Part shown: piece after piece, positions 1-9,461 of the stretch | Layout: each line of letters opens with the position of its first letter | Numbering within the stretch: the first letter of the stretch is position 1 | Assembly: GCA_964460665.1 (NCBI GenBank) | Contig: CAYWSL010000007.1 | Coordinates: forward strand, 1-64,000 | Length of the DNA stretch: 64,000 nucleotides | Direction: 5' to 3' | From: K23-9 sp964460665 | GTDB taxonomy: Bacteria > Planctomycetota > Planctomycetia > Pirellulales > Pirellulaceae | Made by a program: the position numbers and the translations under genes | Notes under the pieces: generated by a model | The model's input: only the letters and a program-made list of their open reading frames with translations | Database searches by the model: none | What the model was told of the DNA's origin: nothing

Positions 1-213
1 CCTGTCGCACAGAAACCGATCATCAAATCAGACAAGCCTACCACTGTTCGGGAACCGAAAGGAGTTCCATCGCCGGGACCAATCGATCTTCATTTGATAC
101 CGAATCACGACATCGTGATTCTTCGCGGCCCAAGAGAATCGGTCGAAGCAACACGTCATGCGATCAAAGCGATGCAAGAGAACGCGAACCCCGACTCGGC
201 AACGAAGCCGTGA
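1..213 (+). CDS. C-terminal end of an unidentified protein (partial)
   Basis: An open frame enters from the left edge and runs for 70 codons to a TGA at 211-213. The stretch IDLHLIPNHDIVILRG followed by a helix-like ESVEATRHAIKAMQ resembles the small beta-alpha-beta modules found in secretin-type and planctomycete secretion proteins, but that is only a fold impression. The last dozen residues are polar and probably disordered. The start and most of the protein lie outside the window, so no function is assigned. It points away from the glycosyltransferase that ends at 266 on the other strand (convergent pair, 52 bases apart). Confidence 0.55.
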   Translation, partial: PVAQKPIIKSDKPTTVREPKGVPSPGPIDLHLIPNHDIVILRGPRESVEATRHAIKAMQENANPDSATKP

Positions 214-265
214 AAGCGCGAGGTTTTGACGCAACGTAGCATAAGGGCGTGAGCCGTTAGCTCGT

Positions 266-1444
266 CTACATCACGCTTCGGTAAATTTCCACGAACTCGC
301 TAGCCATTCGTCGTGCTGAGAATTCGTTTTCGTGGCGGACCTTGGCCTTTTCGCTCATCGCTTTCCAGTTTGCTTGACCGCTGGTGAACTGTTGCACTGC
401 GTTAGCCAACTTTTCGTCATCGCCTGCGGGAAACAAGAACCCTTCTTCACCCGACACGACGACATCGCCGACACCGGCCACGGCGGATCCGATCGTCGGC
501 AGGCTGTGAGCCATCGCTTCTAGCAAAACCATCGGCAGACCTTCTGGGCCAACACTCGGCATCACAAACAAGTCAAACTTTTCTAGGTGGCTAGGCACGT
601 CGCTGCTGAAACCAACGAAATCGATCAAGTCACCAACGCCCAGTTCATCAACCAACGCCATCACTTCGCGTTCGTATTCAGGTGTGTAAAACGTCCCAAC
701 AACGCTGGCGCGAGCTGGGCATTGTCGACTTCGCAAGGTCGCGATCGCTCGGATCAACACCTCAATCCCTTTGCAAGGCCTGATCAATCCAACGGTGCCC
801 AAGGTCCAAGTATCGCTTGGACGTGTTCGCTGGAAGTCACTGCGAGCAGCGGGCACGCCGTTCAAAATCATTTGGCTTCTCTTGCCCAACCGCAGCCGTT
901 CGGCAAGCGATTGCGAAACGGGCGAAACCGTCGTGACCACGTCAACATTTCTCAACCGCGAAATCGTGAAGCGATTAAGCGTCTTTCGCGCCGCATTGCA
1001 TTTCTGACCAAGCGAAACGTCGTGCATGGTGTGGACGATCGGGCAGTCAACCAATTGTGCGGCGCGGACGGCAGCCCACGCACTGCGTGGTGTGTGCGAG
1101 TGAATCAGGTCGTAGTTGCCATCGTTCACCAAATCGACAATGTCACGCACACCTTGGCGATTCCAGGGATGCGACATCGACGTCTTCGCCAACGGCGCTT
1201 CGCTGCATTGGCGTTTACTTGGGAACTGGTCCGCTTTGACACAGGCAAAACCAACTTCGCATCCGAATTCGGGCAAGTGCAGTGCCAGCAGATCCTGAAC
1301 ACGTTCGGCACCGGCGTAGTATTCGCCGTTCACCACATGCAGGACTCGCAAAGTCTGCTGGGCGGTCATCGGAATAATCGGAACACCAGTAGATGCCTGG
1401 ATGTTCGTTGAATGAATAGGTTGCGTCGTCACGGTATTTCCCAC
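266..1444 (-). CDS. Glycosyltransferase family 4 (GT-B fold)
   Basis: This 392-residue protein is a retaining GT-B glycosyltransferase. The N-terminal Rossmann domain begins at LRVLHVVNGEYYAGAERV, with the glycine/alanine-rich acceptor loop typical of GT4. The C-terminal domain holds GTVGLIRPCKGIEVLI and the nucleotide-sugar E-x7-E motif (EGLPMVLLE) before AMAHSLPTIGSAVAG. It should act in the cytoplasm, adding a sugar from an NDP-sugar to a glycan or lipid acceptor. The first 25 residues are low in structure, so the internal methionine at residue 26 is an alternative start. It is transcribed divergently from the deacetylase at 1652, and a second GT4 follows that gene, so the three probably belong to one polysaccharide locus. 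Donor and acceptor are unknown. Confidence 0.88.
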   Translation of the reverse strand: MGNTVTTQPIHSTNIQASTGVPIIPMTAQQTLRVLHVVNGEYYAGAERVQDLLALHLPEFGCEVGFACVKADQFPSKRQCSEAPLAKTSMSHPWNRQGVRDIVDLVNDGNYDLIHSHTPRSAWAAVRAAQLVDCPIVHTMHDVSLGQKCNAARKTLNRFTISRLRNVDVVTTVSPVSQSLAERLRLGKRSQMILNGVPAARSDFQRTRPSDTWTLGTVGLIRPCKGIEVLIRAIATLRSRQCPARASVVGTFYTPEYEREVMALVDELGVGDLIDFVGFSSDVPSHLEKFDLFVMPSVGPEGLPMVLLEAMAHSLPTIGSAVAGVGDVVVSGEEGFLFPAGDDEKLANAVQQFTSGQANWKAMSEKAKVRHENEFSARRMASEFVEIYRSVM

Positions 1445-1651
1445 GGTGAGTGATCGTTTCCGACCAAGTCGTTTTCAGTCGAACACTAGGTCGCAAATAG
1501 GAAACGCGCAAATTCTTCTAGAAAAATCCTGCCAAAGCATTAATGGCAACCTAGCGTTTGATGGAATTTCATCTTCGGGCATCCGCCCGGAAACCGCGGC
1601 ACAAGGTGGGGAAATCTGACAGCCGCGGCACCCTCGTCACTTGAGTGCGAT

Positions 1652-2596
1652 ATGTCCAATATTTGCAAAACAGCCCTGCTTGAAGCCTATCGCGTCGCAA
1701 CGTTGCCGTACCGTGCGGTCGTCCGACAACGATTCACCGCAGACGGGAAAGTGCCCGTCATTCTTCTGTACTACCACCGCGTCGCGGACACCGATCCAGT
1801 CGCCTGGTCATTATCCAACGATCAATTCCTTGTCCACATGGACTGGTTGGCTCGCAACTACGACTTCGTGTCGATGGAAGAAGCTCAGAGGCGCGTTCGC
1901 GAAGGCAGTCCGCGTCCGTCCGTCCACATCACCTTTGACGATGGCTACGGCGAGAACTGCCACAAAGCACTTCCGATGTTGATCCAACGCGAGATCCCTT
2001 GCACGTACTTTGTCACGCTGGATAACGTCGTCAACGCGAAACCCTTCGTACACGACCAAAACGCGGGTGGCGAATTCCCAGTCAACACGATTGCCGAACT
2101 TCGCCACTTGGCAGACAACGGAATCGAAATCGCGGCGCACACGCGACACCATCCCAACATGGGCGAAGTCCATGACTTGGAAACGATCTACGACGAAATC
2201 GTTTTAGCCAAGCGTGAATTGGCCGAAGCGATCGGTCGCCCGGTTCGCTACTTTGCCTTTCCGTTCGGAATGAAACCCAACTTGAACGATGCGGCAGCCG
2301 CAATGGCACGAGCCGACGGGATTGAGTGCATCGTTAGCGCCTACGGTGGCTACAACTATTTTGGCGACGATGCGTTTCACCTGCAGCGATGCCATGGCGA
2401 CCCTGAACTGCTTCGATTGCGAAATGCAATCACGTATGACCCAAGGCACTTGCGAAAAGAAAAGGCAAACATCGTGACCGAGGGTCCGTCCGTTGCCGAA
2501 GCCCTGGCCTATTACGAACAACGCAACCAAGCCCAGCCGGCTCCCATTTGTGGTGCCGACCTGGATGCCATCACACCTACTCAACAAACCTCTTAG
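1652..2596 (+). CDS. Polysaccharide deacetylase (NodB homology domain)
   Basis: This 314-residue carbohydrate esterase family 4 protein removes N- or O-acetyl groups from a polysaccharide. The metal/catalytic motif TFDDG is at about residues 94-98. The zinc-binding HTRHHP motif comes some 60 residues later, followed by the FPFG segment. The N-terminus lacks a convincing signal peptide, although LLYYHRV marks the usual start of the fold near residue 38. It lies 14 bases upstream of a GT4 gene on the same strand and is divergent from another GT4, so a role in making or modifying an exopolysaccharide precursor is likely. The substrate is not readable from sequence. Confidence 0.88.
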   Translation: MSNICKTALLEAYRVATLPYRAVVRQRFTADGKVPVILLYYHRVADTDPVAWSLSNDQFLVHMDWLARNYDFVSMEEAQRRVREGSPRPSVHITFDDGYGENCHKALPMLIQREIPCTYFVTLDNVVNAKPFVHDQNAGGEFPVNTIAELRHLADNGIEIAAHTRHHPNMGEVHDLETIYDEIVLAKRELAEAIGRPVRYFAFPFGMKPNLNDAAAAMARADGIECIVSAYGGYNYFGDDAFHLQRCHGDPELLRLRNAITYDPRHLRKEKANIVTEGPSVAEALAYYEQRNQAQPAPICGADLDAITPTQQTS

Positions 2597-2610
2597 AATC
2601 GAAACGCACT

Positions 2611-3906
2611 ATGTTTGGTCGAAGCTTTCCTAATTTGACGGCACCCGAAAACCGTGGTCCGCTGCGAGTCATGTTCGTTCACACCGAAGTCGTTGTCGGC
2701 GGTGCCGAGACTTTGTTGCTAGAAATCATTCGCAAGATGGACCGAACTCGGTTCGAGCCAGAGCTGTGCTGTCTACAGCAGCTAGCCGAACTGGGTGAAG
2801 TGATCGCAAAAGAAATCCCAACTCACGTTGGGTTGTTGGAACACAAGTTCGACTACAAAGTACTGGGCCGGCTGAAGAAACTGCTACAAGAACGCGAAAT
2901 CGACGCCGTGGTCACAATCGGTACCGGCGGCGACCGCATGTTCTGGGGAAGACTGGGCGCCTGGCGTGCTGGTGTTCCTGTCATCCTGTCGGCGCTGCAC
3001 GCGACCGGCTATCCAATGAAGGTCGAACGGATGAACCGCATGCTGGCACCGATCACAGACGGCTTCATCGGCTGCGCATCGACACATTCCAAGTTCCTGG
3101 TTTCCGGTGAAGGCTGCCCAGCGAACAAAGTGTTCACGGTCTGGAACGGTGTGGACGTCGATCGTTTCTGCCTACGTGATCAAGCCGAAATGCGTGCTCG
3201 ACTTGATATTCCAGAAGGCATTCCCGTTGGCGGAATCGTTGCGGCGCTGCGACCAGAAAAACAGCATGTGATGTTGGTTGAATCCTGGGCTCAAGTTGTC
3301 AAGCAACTTCCCGAAGCGTTGTTGGTCGTCGTTGGCGATGGAATCGAACGAGCGGCAATCGAAGCCAAGACTGCGGAACTTGGACTTGAAAACAATGTAC
3401 GCCTGCTTGGCACACGACACGACGTGCCCGAGTGTTTGTCGGCGATGGACGTCAAAGTGTTGTCATCCAAAATGGAAGCCAACCCAGCGTCGACGCTGGA
3501 GGCCAACGCCTGCGGATTGCCTGTGGTCGTTCCCGATGTTGGTTCGCTGCCTGACACCGTGATCCAAGGCGAAACCGGATTGTTGGTCAAACCAAACGAT
3601 CCCACTGCGCTAGCCAACGGAATCGTCGATATTCTTTCACGACCTGATCGAGGGCGATCGATGGGACAAGCCGCACACCAATTGGTCTGCGATCGCTTTA
3701 GCGTCGAAGTCATGGTTGGCGGCTACGAGTGCTTGATCGATGGTATTTACCGAGCAGCCGCGAAGGGTGAAAAGCTAACGCCAGAATCCTACGATCAACG
3801 GATGGAAGAAAAGATCCAAGCGATCGCCGCAAAACGCGCCGGCAACATTTCACCAACTGTGTCGATGGACATCGTCGGCGGGACGAACACACCAGCAACG
3901 CTGTAG
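2611..3906 (+). CDS. Glycosyltransferase family 4
   Basis: The product is a 431-residue GT-B protein. The N-terminal domain opens with RVMFVHTEVVVGGAETLLLE, the GGAE acceptor loop being diagnostic of GT4. The C-terminal domain contains NGVDVDRF, GIVAALRPEKQH and the donor-binding E-x7-E motif (EANPASTLE) followed by ANACGLPVVVPDVGS. I chose the ATG at 2611 because it falls just after the deacetylase stop. The open frame extends up to 2548, but that part overlaps the deacetylase. The last about 50 residues are polar and outside the fold. It is probably co-transcribed with the deacetylase. Exact sugar specificity is unknown. Confidence 0.9.
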   Translation: MFGRSFPNLTAPENRGPLRVMFVHTEVVVGGAETLLLEIIRKMDRTRFEPELCCLQQLAELGEVIAKEIPTHVGLLEHKFDYKVLGRLKKLLQEREIDAVVTIGTGGDRMFWGRLGAWRAGVPVILSALHATGYPMKVERMNRMLAPITDGFIGCASTHSKFLVSGEGCPANKVFTVWNGVDVDRFCLRDQAEMRARLDIPEGIPVGGIVAALRPEKQHVMLVESWAQVVKQLPEALLVVVGDGIERAAIEAKTAELGLENNVRLLGTRHDVPECLSAMDVKVLSSKMEANPASTLEANACGLPVVVPDVGSLPDTVIQGETGLLVKPNDPTALANGIVDILSRPDRGRSMGQAAHQLVCDRFSVEVMVGGYECLIDGIYRAAAKGEKLTPESYDQRMEEKIQAIAAKRAGNISPTVSMDIVGGTNTPATL

Positions 3907-3954
3907 TGCCGATATCACGGCGTGGCTGTTCGATACCGTCACCAACACCAACGT

Positions 3955-5001
3955 CTACTGCTCCACATACCGTAAGCCCGCGACCACGGCGCGGTGATCG
4001 GAACCGATTGCGTTGCCGATTTTGTGATCGGTACACTCTAATTGATCGCTGATCAAAATATGATCCAGCTTTAAACCAAATGGAAACGCAGGTTTGGCGT
4101 ACCACGTTGGTGTTAAGCCGGTTCCCTGGCCAGATCGTCTTAAACCAGACTCCTGCTGCAAATCTGCAAACAAGGGTGACCAGGGTGTCAAGTTGAAGTC
4201 GCCCATCACGATCACGGGAGTCGCCCGATCCTGTTGCTGAAACTCGTTGACGCGTGCAACCAACTGATTCAAATGCTGGTTGCGAGACCGAAACTTGCGA
4301 CGCCCCATCGGCGGCAGCGGGTGCGTTGCCACGATGCGATAATTTTGATCGTCCTTGGACACAGTGGCTTCGATCGACCAAATACGGTCCTCGTTTAATA
4401 CAAAGATGGCATCGTCTTTCACCGGGTACTTGGAATACAACCCGATACCAAAATTGCCGCGATCTTGCGAGTTGCCGGCGTGATAAGGGTAAGTCTCTGC
4501 GGTCGCTTTTCTTAAACGATTGGCCAACGGCGTCCCCAGTTCGACGATCGCAAACACGTCGGCATCAGCGGCTTCGACTTGGTTCAGGACCAGATCGTGA
4601 TGACTATTGGACGTTAGTACATTAACCACCATGATTGTCAGATCCGGATCAGCATTTGCGTTCGGCTGTCCCATCCACGCAGTTGACAACGATGGCAGAT
4701 GAAACGCCAACAGGACCGCGGTAAAGGCTAGCCAACGCCAACGGCGAAATAGTATCGTGATCACTGCTCCGCCACCGATGGCAATCACTTGCTGAACACG
4801 TAAATTGGCAGCTAAATCAAAAAACCAATGCGACCGAGCGAATAGACTTATGATCGCTCCGGCAGCAAGCAGGCAGATGGTCAGCGCGGAAAAGTTCCAA
4901 ACACAATCGGCTATCCACCGCCAAGCTGTTTTTGGACCAACCGTTTTCGATTTCACTGATTCCGCGTTCGCACTTGTTGCCAGACTCACTTCTCCGCCCA
5001 T
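3955..5001 (-). CDS. Membrane-anchored endonuclease/exonuclease/phosphatase family protein
   Basis: Three predicted N-terminal membrane helices lead into an EEP-fold domain. EEP signatures visible are the early Asn (VNVLTSN), the metal-binding Glu (IVELG), a histidine in THPLPPM, GDFN and the terminal GSDHRAV. The architecture matches membrane EEP proteins often placed with the YafD-like group. The domain probably faces the periplasm and may hydrolyse a phosphodiester, but the substrate is unknown. I prefer the ATG at 5001, which sits 9 bases after a GGAAGG ribosome site; the ATG at 5007 or further upstream is possible. Its start lies only 16 bases from that of the divergent CHAT gene, so the two promoters must overlap the opposing coding sequences. 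Confidence 0.8.
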   Translation of the reverse strand: MGGEVSLATSANAESVKSKTVGPKTAWRWIADCVWNFSALTICLLAAGAIISLFARSHWFFDLAANLRVQQVIAIGGGAVITILFRRWRWLAFTAVLLAFHLPSLSTAWMGQPNANADPDLTIMVVNVLTSNSHHDLVLNQVEAADADVFAIVELGTPLANRLRKATAETYPYHAGNSQDRGNFGIGLYSKYPVKDDAIFVLNEDRIWSIEATVSKDDQNYRIVATHPLPPMGRRKFRSRNQHLNQLVARVNEFQQQDRATPVIVMGDFNLTPWSPLFADLQQESGLRRSGQGTGLTPTWYAKPAFPFGLKLDHILISDQLECTDHKIGNAIGSDHRAVVAGLRYVEQ

Positions 5002-5017
5002 AACCATTGCCCTTCCA

Positions 5018-7498
5018 ATGACAAAAGAAAACCTTCGCATCTACATCCTGGTAACTCTCGCAATCTCCGCCGTCGTGTTTTCGACACCCGACACCGTACA
5101 GGGTCAAGGCGCGTCATTGGAGGCCTCTTTGCCGATGATTCGGCAAAGCGGTAACGCCAACGCCATCATTGGAGCTCTTTCCGGTGCTGCATCCCAGCAC
5201 GCGCAGCAGGGAAACATGGAGATGGCGACAAAACGGATCGACGAAGCGATCGAAATGTGTCGCACATCAAATAACACACAAATGCTCGGTACTGTCCTGA
5301 CGATTGCGTCTCAGATCTTAAGCAAGATAGACGACGACGCGGCGAAAGAGTTTCTGATTGGACTACTAAAAGCAGAATCGGGCAACACAGAGTTTCAGAT
5401 CAAAGTCTTGCGAGCACTTAGCCCCGTGCTGCAGCAATCGGGCGAAACAGTGATGCAAATCCAAGTGCTGCATGACTACCACAAGAAGCTGGCCGAGACT
5501 CAGCCGGGCAGCCAGCTAGAAGCACAAGCTCTGCAAATGTACGCATCAGCCTGCATAGGCGGAAAGCTGTACGATTTAGGGGTTCCGGCGCTGAAGAAAG
5601 CGAAGGCGATGGCCGTCAAGCTTGGCGATCCGATCCTGGCCGGGACCTGCGACATGCGTTTTGCGGAGGCCCAGATGCGAGACGGGCTTTATAAAGAAGC
5701 CAAGCAGGTCTATGAGGCACAACTGGCTCGGGCGACAAAGTCTGGTGATCCAGTCGCAATCACGATGGCTCAGCAAGGATTGATCAGCGCTCTGATCGCA
5801 CTTGGCGACCAACAGGTAGCGAACACGTTCTTGGATCAGTTGATCGCGACAGCAAAAACCGATATCGATCGGGGCACCTACCAGGGTTACAAAGCCGTCA
5901 TGGCGACTCAAAGCGGCGACTTCGCAGCTGCCGCCGCGCTCAGCACTCAAGCCATCGCTTCGAAGCAAAAACTGTTCCAGGCCTATCCGGCTGCACTGCG
6001 TACCCAACTGGGCGGCGGTGCCATCATGATCGACGCGCTTTCACTTGCGCACTATCAAATGATGGCCGGCAATGCGAACGGTGCTGAACTGGCGTTGCGC
6101 CAATGTGAACAGGGCTACCAAGGCTATCTGGACAGCATGAAAAAAGCGGCCGCGATGGGCGCCATGAACATGGAAAAAGCCAAAGAGGGAACCGCGTTCA
6201 TTCCAGCCGATATCAGCTCGATCCGCCAACAAATCCTGGTCGACAAACAACAGTTTGAATCTGCATTAGTCGAAGCCGAACGCGGCCGCGGGCAACTTCA
6301 GGCCGAAGCCATGCGCCGAAAATTTGGGGCACAAGTCGGCGAAGTTTCCGCACCGCTTACACTGGATGCGATCCGACAATTGGCGGCGAAGCAGAACGTG
6401 ACGTTCGTCGAATACGCGTTGGTACACACCCTGGACACTTACAGTCGACAGCTAGTCCATCGCGACCACCCACTTCGCAACCCAACCAAACTGTACATCT
6501 GGGTTGTCCAGCCATCCGGCAAGATCACGTTTGAGTTGGTGGAACTAAAAGAAGACCTGACCAAGATGATCAACAGCTTCCGCGACGCAATCCTCTCGCC
6601 ACCCGACGGAGAAGAAAACCCCGAACTAGTCACCAAGACTGGTCAGGCGCTACACGAAATCCTGATCGCCCCGATCCAATCCGCCTTGCCCGCCGACGCC
6701 GATTCTGAAGTCGTCATCATTCCGCAAGCTGGCTTGTATGCGATTCCATTTGCAGCCTTACAAGATGCCGACGGCAAGGACTTGATAGATCGCCACACGC
6801 TGACCACAGCGGGATCAATCGATCTCTACCGTTTGTCAGTCGCAGCCTTCAAACCATCTAAGTTCGACAAGCAACAAGTGTTAATCGTCGGCAATCCGGA
6901 CATGCCCGCGTTTCTCTCGCGCCCAGACAAACCTGCCGCGCCGCTGAATCCGTTGCCAGGCAGCGAAGCGGAAGCCCGCGCGATCGCAGAGATGTTTGGT
7001 ATCGAACCCGTCATCGGCGAAGACGCAACCGAGACCGCGATTGTGAAGCGGATGCAAACAGCACAATTAATCCACCTAGCATCTCATGGGTACTTGGAGC
7101 CGACCGACATTTTTTCAGAAGGCTATCGATCATCGATCGCGCTAACTCCAAGTGAAACCGACAACGGATTCCTAACGGTCAGCGAAGTGATGAAGATGAA
7201 ATTGAAAGCCGAATTGGTTGTACTAAGCGCCTGTGATTCGGGCCAAGGAATTGTCACCGGCGACGGCATCATGGGGCTATCACGCGCGTACTTAACCGCC
7301 GGAGTCCCTACGGCGGTCGTGTCGCTGTGGCCAGTATCGGATCGCGCAACCGCGATCCTGATGGTGAACTTCTACCGAGCGATCGGCCAAGGTAAATCCA
7401 AAGCCGGCGCCCTGCGAGCGGCCACACTAGAAAACCGCAAACGATTCCCAAGTCCAAAACTGTGGGCCCCCTTCACGATGTATGGGACGGGGCGGTAG
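5018..7498 (+). CDS. Exported TPR-CHAT domain protein
   Basis: The 826-residue product has an N-terminal hydrophobic signal-like segment (about residues 6-30). A long array of helical TPR-like repeats follows (about 40-450), then a C-terminal CHAT domain (about 530-825). CHAT is a caspase-like cysteine peptidase fold. The catalytic histidine is in HLASHG near residue 690 and the cysteine in LSACDSG near 738, and both are intact. The family motif GLSRAYLTAGVP and the later VVSLWPVSD are also present. I chose the ATG at 5018 because the 71 codons upstream overlap the divergent EEP gene and the signal peptide starts here. Similar TPR-CHAT proteins are common in cyanobacteria and planctomycetes and act as proteases or signalling scaffolds. 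The target is unknown. Confidence 0.87.
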   Translation: MTKENLRIYILVTLAISAVVFSTPDTVQGQGASLEASLPMIRQSGNANAIIGALSGAASQHAQQGNMEMATKRIDEAIEMCRTSNNTQMLGTVLTIASQILSKIDDDAAKEFLIGLLKAESGNTEFQIKVLRALSPVLQQSGETVMQIQVLHDYHKKLAETQPGSQLEAQALQMYASACIGGKLYDLGVPALKKAKAMAVKLGDPILAGTCDMRFAEAQMRDGLYKEAKQVYEAQLARATKSGDPVAITMAQQGLISALIALGDQQVANTFLDQLIATAKTDIDRGTYQGYKAVMATQSGDFAAAAALSTQAIASKQKLFQAYPAALRTQLGGGAIMIDALSLAHYQMMAGNANGAELALRQCEQGYQGYLDSMKKAAAMGAMNMEKAKEGTAFIPADISSIRQQILVDKQQFESALVEAERGRGQLQAEAMRRKFGAQVGEVSAPLTLDAIRQLAAKQNVTFVEYALVHTLDTYSRQLVHRDHPLRNPTKLYIWVVQPSGKITFELVELKEDLTKMINSFRDAILSPPDGEENPELVTKTGQALHEILIAPIQSALPADADSEVVIIPQAGLYAIPFAALQDADGKDLIDRHTLTTAGSIDLYRLSVAAFKPSKFDKQQVLIVGNPDMPAFLSRPDKPAAPLNPLPGSEAEARAIAEMFGIEPVIGEDATETAIVKRMQTAQLIHLASHGYLEPTDIFSEGYRSSIALTPSETDNGFLTVSEVMKMKLKAELVVLSACDSGQGIVTGDGIMGLSRAYLTAGVPTAVVSLWPVSDRATAILMVNFYRAIGQGKSKAGALRAATLENRKRFPSPKLWAPFTMYGTGR

Positions 7499-7672
7499 CT
7501 GGGCCAATGTGTGTTTATGAAGAGATGTCCACGAAATACACAGAAGACACGGAAAAGGAACTCGGCTGTTCTGTCACTTCTTTCGGTGTCTTCAGTGGCA
7601 CGACGAACAATCGCAACGACTCCGATGAATTCGCGACCGATATCCTCATTGTGTCGCCCCCGTTTCTAGGCT

Positions 7673-9076
7673 TTATGCCGCTTTCTTAGCGGCCTTCTTC
7701 TTTGGTGGCTTCGGTCCAAACTTCCAGAACTCGCTGGGCACGTGTGCGTCCTTGAAGAACTGCTTGGCTTTCTTCACTTCCACCGGATGCTCGTCTGCGA
7801 TGTTCTTCGCTTCGGCAGCGTCGGTGCTCAAGTCATACAGTTCGACTGGCGAATTGGGGTCTTTGTTTAAGTTCAACTGGACTGCTTTCCAATTTCCGAA
7901 TCGCACCGCGCGTTTTCCGCCACGTTCGTAGAATTCCCAGTACAGGTATTCGTGTGGTTGCTGGCTGTTGGCGGCGCCAGTGAGTGTTGGCAGCATCGAA
8001 ATGCCATCGATGCCCGCTGGCGTGTTCGCGGTCGCCAGTTCGCAGAATGTTGGTAGCATGTCCCAGTGGGCGGAAACTAGATCGCTGGTCGTGCCAGGCT
8101 TGATCGTACCGGGCCAACGAGCCAGCAGCGGTGCTCGAACGCCGCCTTCGTACAAGTCGCGTTTGAATCCTTGAAACGGACCATTGCTGTCGAAGAATAC
8201 CGGGTCGTGGCCGCCTTCTTTGTGCGCGCCGTTGTCGCTGGTTAGCATCACGATCGTGTTGTCATCGATCTTCAGCTCCTTCAGCAAATCTAAAATCTCG
8301 CCAACGTGATCGTCGACGTAAGTCATCATGCCAGCGAACGCGGCGATTGGATTTTTAACGAGAGGGCCGCTGTACTTGCCAATTTTTCCTTCGAACTGTG
8401 GAAACTGTTTGCGAAACGGCGCTACGTAAGACTCCGGTGCGTGCATCGCGGCGTGCGGAATCGGGGTGGGGACAAACGCAAAGAACGGTTGATCTTTGTT
8501 GTCACGAATGAACGTCAATGTCGCTTTGTTGATCAAGTCGGCCGAGTAAGTTTTTTCGTCCAGCTCGATGCGTTCTCCGTTCTTCCACAGGTGCGTTGGG
8601 TAGTAGTTGTGCGCCTGTCGCTGGCAGTTGTATCCGTAGAACAAATCAAAGTGCTCGGCCGGGTCGCTGGGTGAACCCGGTGCTCCCAACCCCCATTTGC
8701 CGAAGGCACCGGTCGTGTAGCCCGCTTGTTTTAGCAATCGTGGAATCGTGACGATGTCAGCAGGCATCGCTGCTTGGCCTTCGGGCTGAACTTCGCGATT
8801 GCCGCGAACGTAGGTGTGGCCGGTGTGCAGTCCGGTCATCAGCGAACAGCGTGTCGGCGCGCAAACCGTGCTGCCGCTGTAGTGATCGGTGAACTTCATG
8901 CCCTCGGCGGCTAAGCGATCGATGTTGGGCGTCTTGAATTTTTGCTGTCCGTAGCAAGATAGATCGCCGTAGCCGGCGTCATCCAACAAGATGTAGATGA
9001 TATTGGGCTTGGCGGCTTGTAGGCAGGACGCACCGGCAAGAAAGAAAAACACAACGAACAGGTTTCGGATCATCAA
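7673..9076 (-). CDS. Arylsulfatase A-family sulfatase (formylglycine type)
   Basis: This 467-residue secreted sulfatase starts with a signal peptide (about residues 1-21, ending in LQAA). The metal-binding LLDDAGYGD follows at about 30-38. The sulfatase signature C-A-P-T-R begins at Cys72, the residue converted to formylglycine by a sulfatase-modifying enzyme. LTSDNGAHKEGG and the later metal/substrate segments are present, so the enzyme looks complete. It should cleave sulfate esters, probably from algal polysaccharides, in the periplasm or outside the cell. The C-terminus ends in a Lys/Ala-rich tail (KPPKKKAAKKAA), unusual but seen in some planctomycete secreted proteins. It is convergent with the CHAT gene and stands alone. 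Confidence 0.92.
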   Translation of the reverse strand: MMIRNLFVVFFFLAGASCLQAAKPNIIYILLDDAGYGDLSCYGQQKFKTPNIDRLAAEGMKFTDHYSGSTVCAPTRCSLMTGLHTGHTYVRGNREVQPEGQAAMPADIVTIPRLLKQAGYTTGAFGKWGLGAPGSPSDPAEHFDLFYGYNCQRQAHNYYPTHLWKNGERIELDEKTYSADLINKATLTFIRDNKDQPFFAFVPTPIPHAAMHAPESYVAPFRKQFPQFEGKIGKYSGPLVKNPIAAFAGMMTYVDDHVGEILDLLKELKIDDNTIVMLTSDNGAHKEGGHDPVFFDSNGPFQGFKRDLYEGGVRAPLLARWPGTIKPGTTSDLVSAHWDMLPTFCELATANTPAGIDGISMLPTLTGAANSQQPHEYLYWEFYERGGKRAVRFGNWKAVQLNLNKDPNSPVELYDLSTDAAEAKNIADEHPVEVKKAKQFFKDAHVPSEFWKFGPKPPKKKAAKKAA

Positions 9077-9461
9077 ATGTCTCTCGAGATCATGCAGGGA
9101 ATGGGAGCCACAAAATTGTAGTCCAAGCGAGGCATCTGCGAAGCCGTCTTTGAAGTATTGGGGCGCTAATTGCGTGCCAAACGATCTAGGTATAAATCAG
9201 GGCGGGCCTAGCTAGGCGGTCGGATTTAGAATTTCCCCTTTGAGATGTCTGATTGCACCGGACTGTTTCAATTGATTCAAAGCCCAGGAGGAAATTTTAT
9301 CCAAATTCTGCTGATATCTTGGAGGCCGCGCGGAGCATGGTCAAAAGGGCCTCTGTTGCGCAAAGAGAAAACATAGGCCAGGTCAAAAATAGGCCAGGTT
9401 CTTGCCTACGGCTGGCTGCAAACACGCAGGAACCGACCGCGGAACGCTGGGTCACAGTCTT
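9077..9461. other. Intergenic region without a recognisable gene
   Basis: This 385-base stretch separates the sulfatase start from the end of the stator-like operon. It contains a perfect 12-base palindrome (GCCTAGCTAGGC, 9206-9217) and two copies of ATAGGCCAGGT near 9370-9400. I see no RNA gene, and the short open frame here has no protein-like features. The sulfatase promoter presumably lies close to 9077. Confidence 0.4.

Noticed and set aside
587..1411. 274-codon plus-strand open frame
   Set aside because: It lies fully inside the clear GT4 gene on the minus strand, so it is a shadow.
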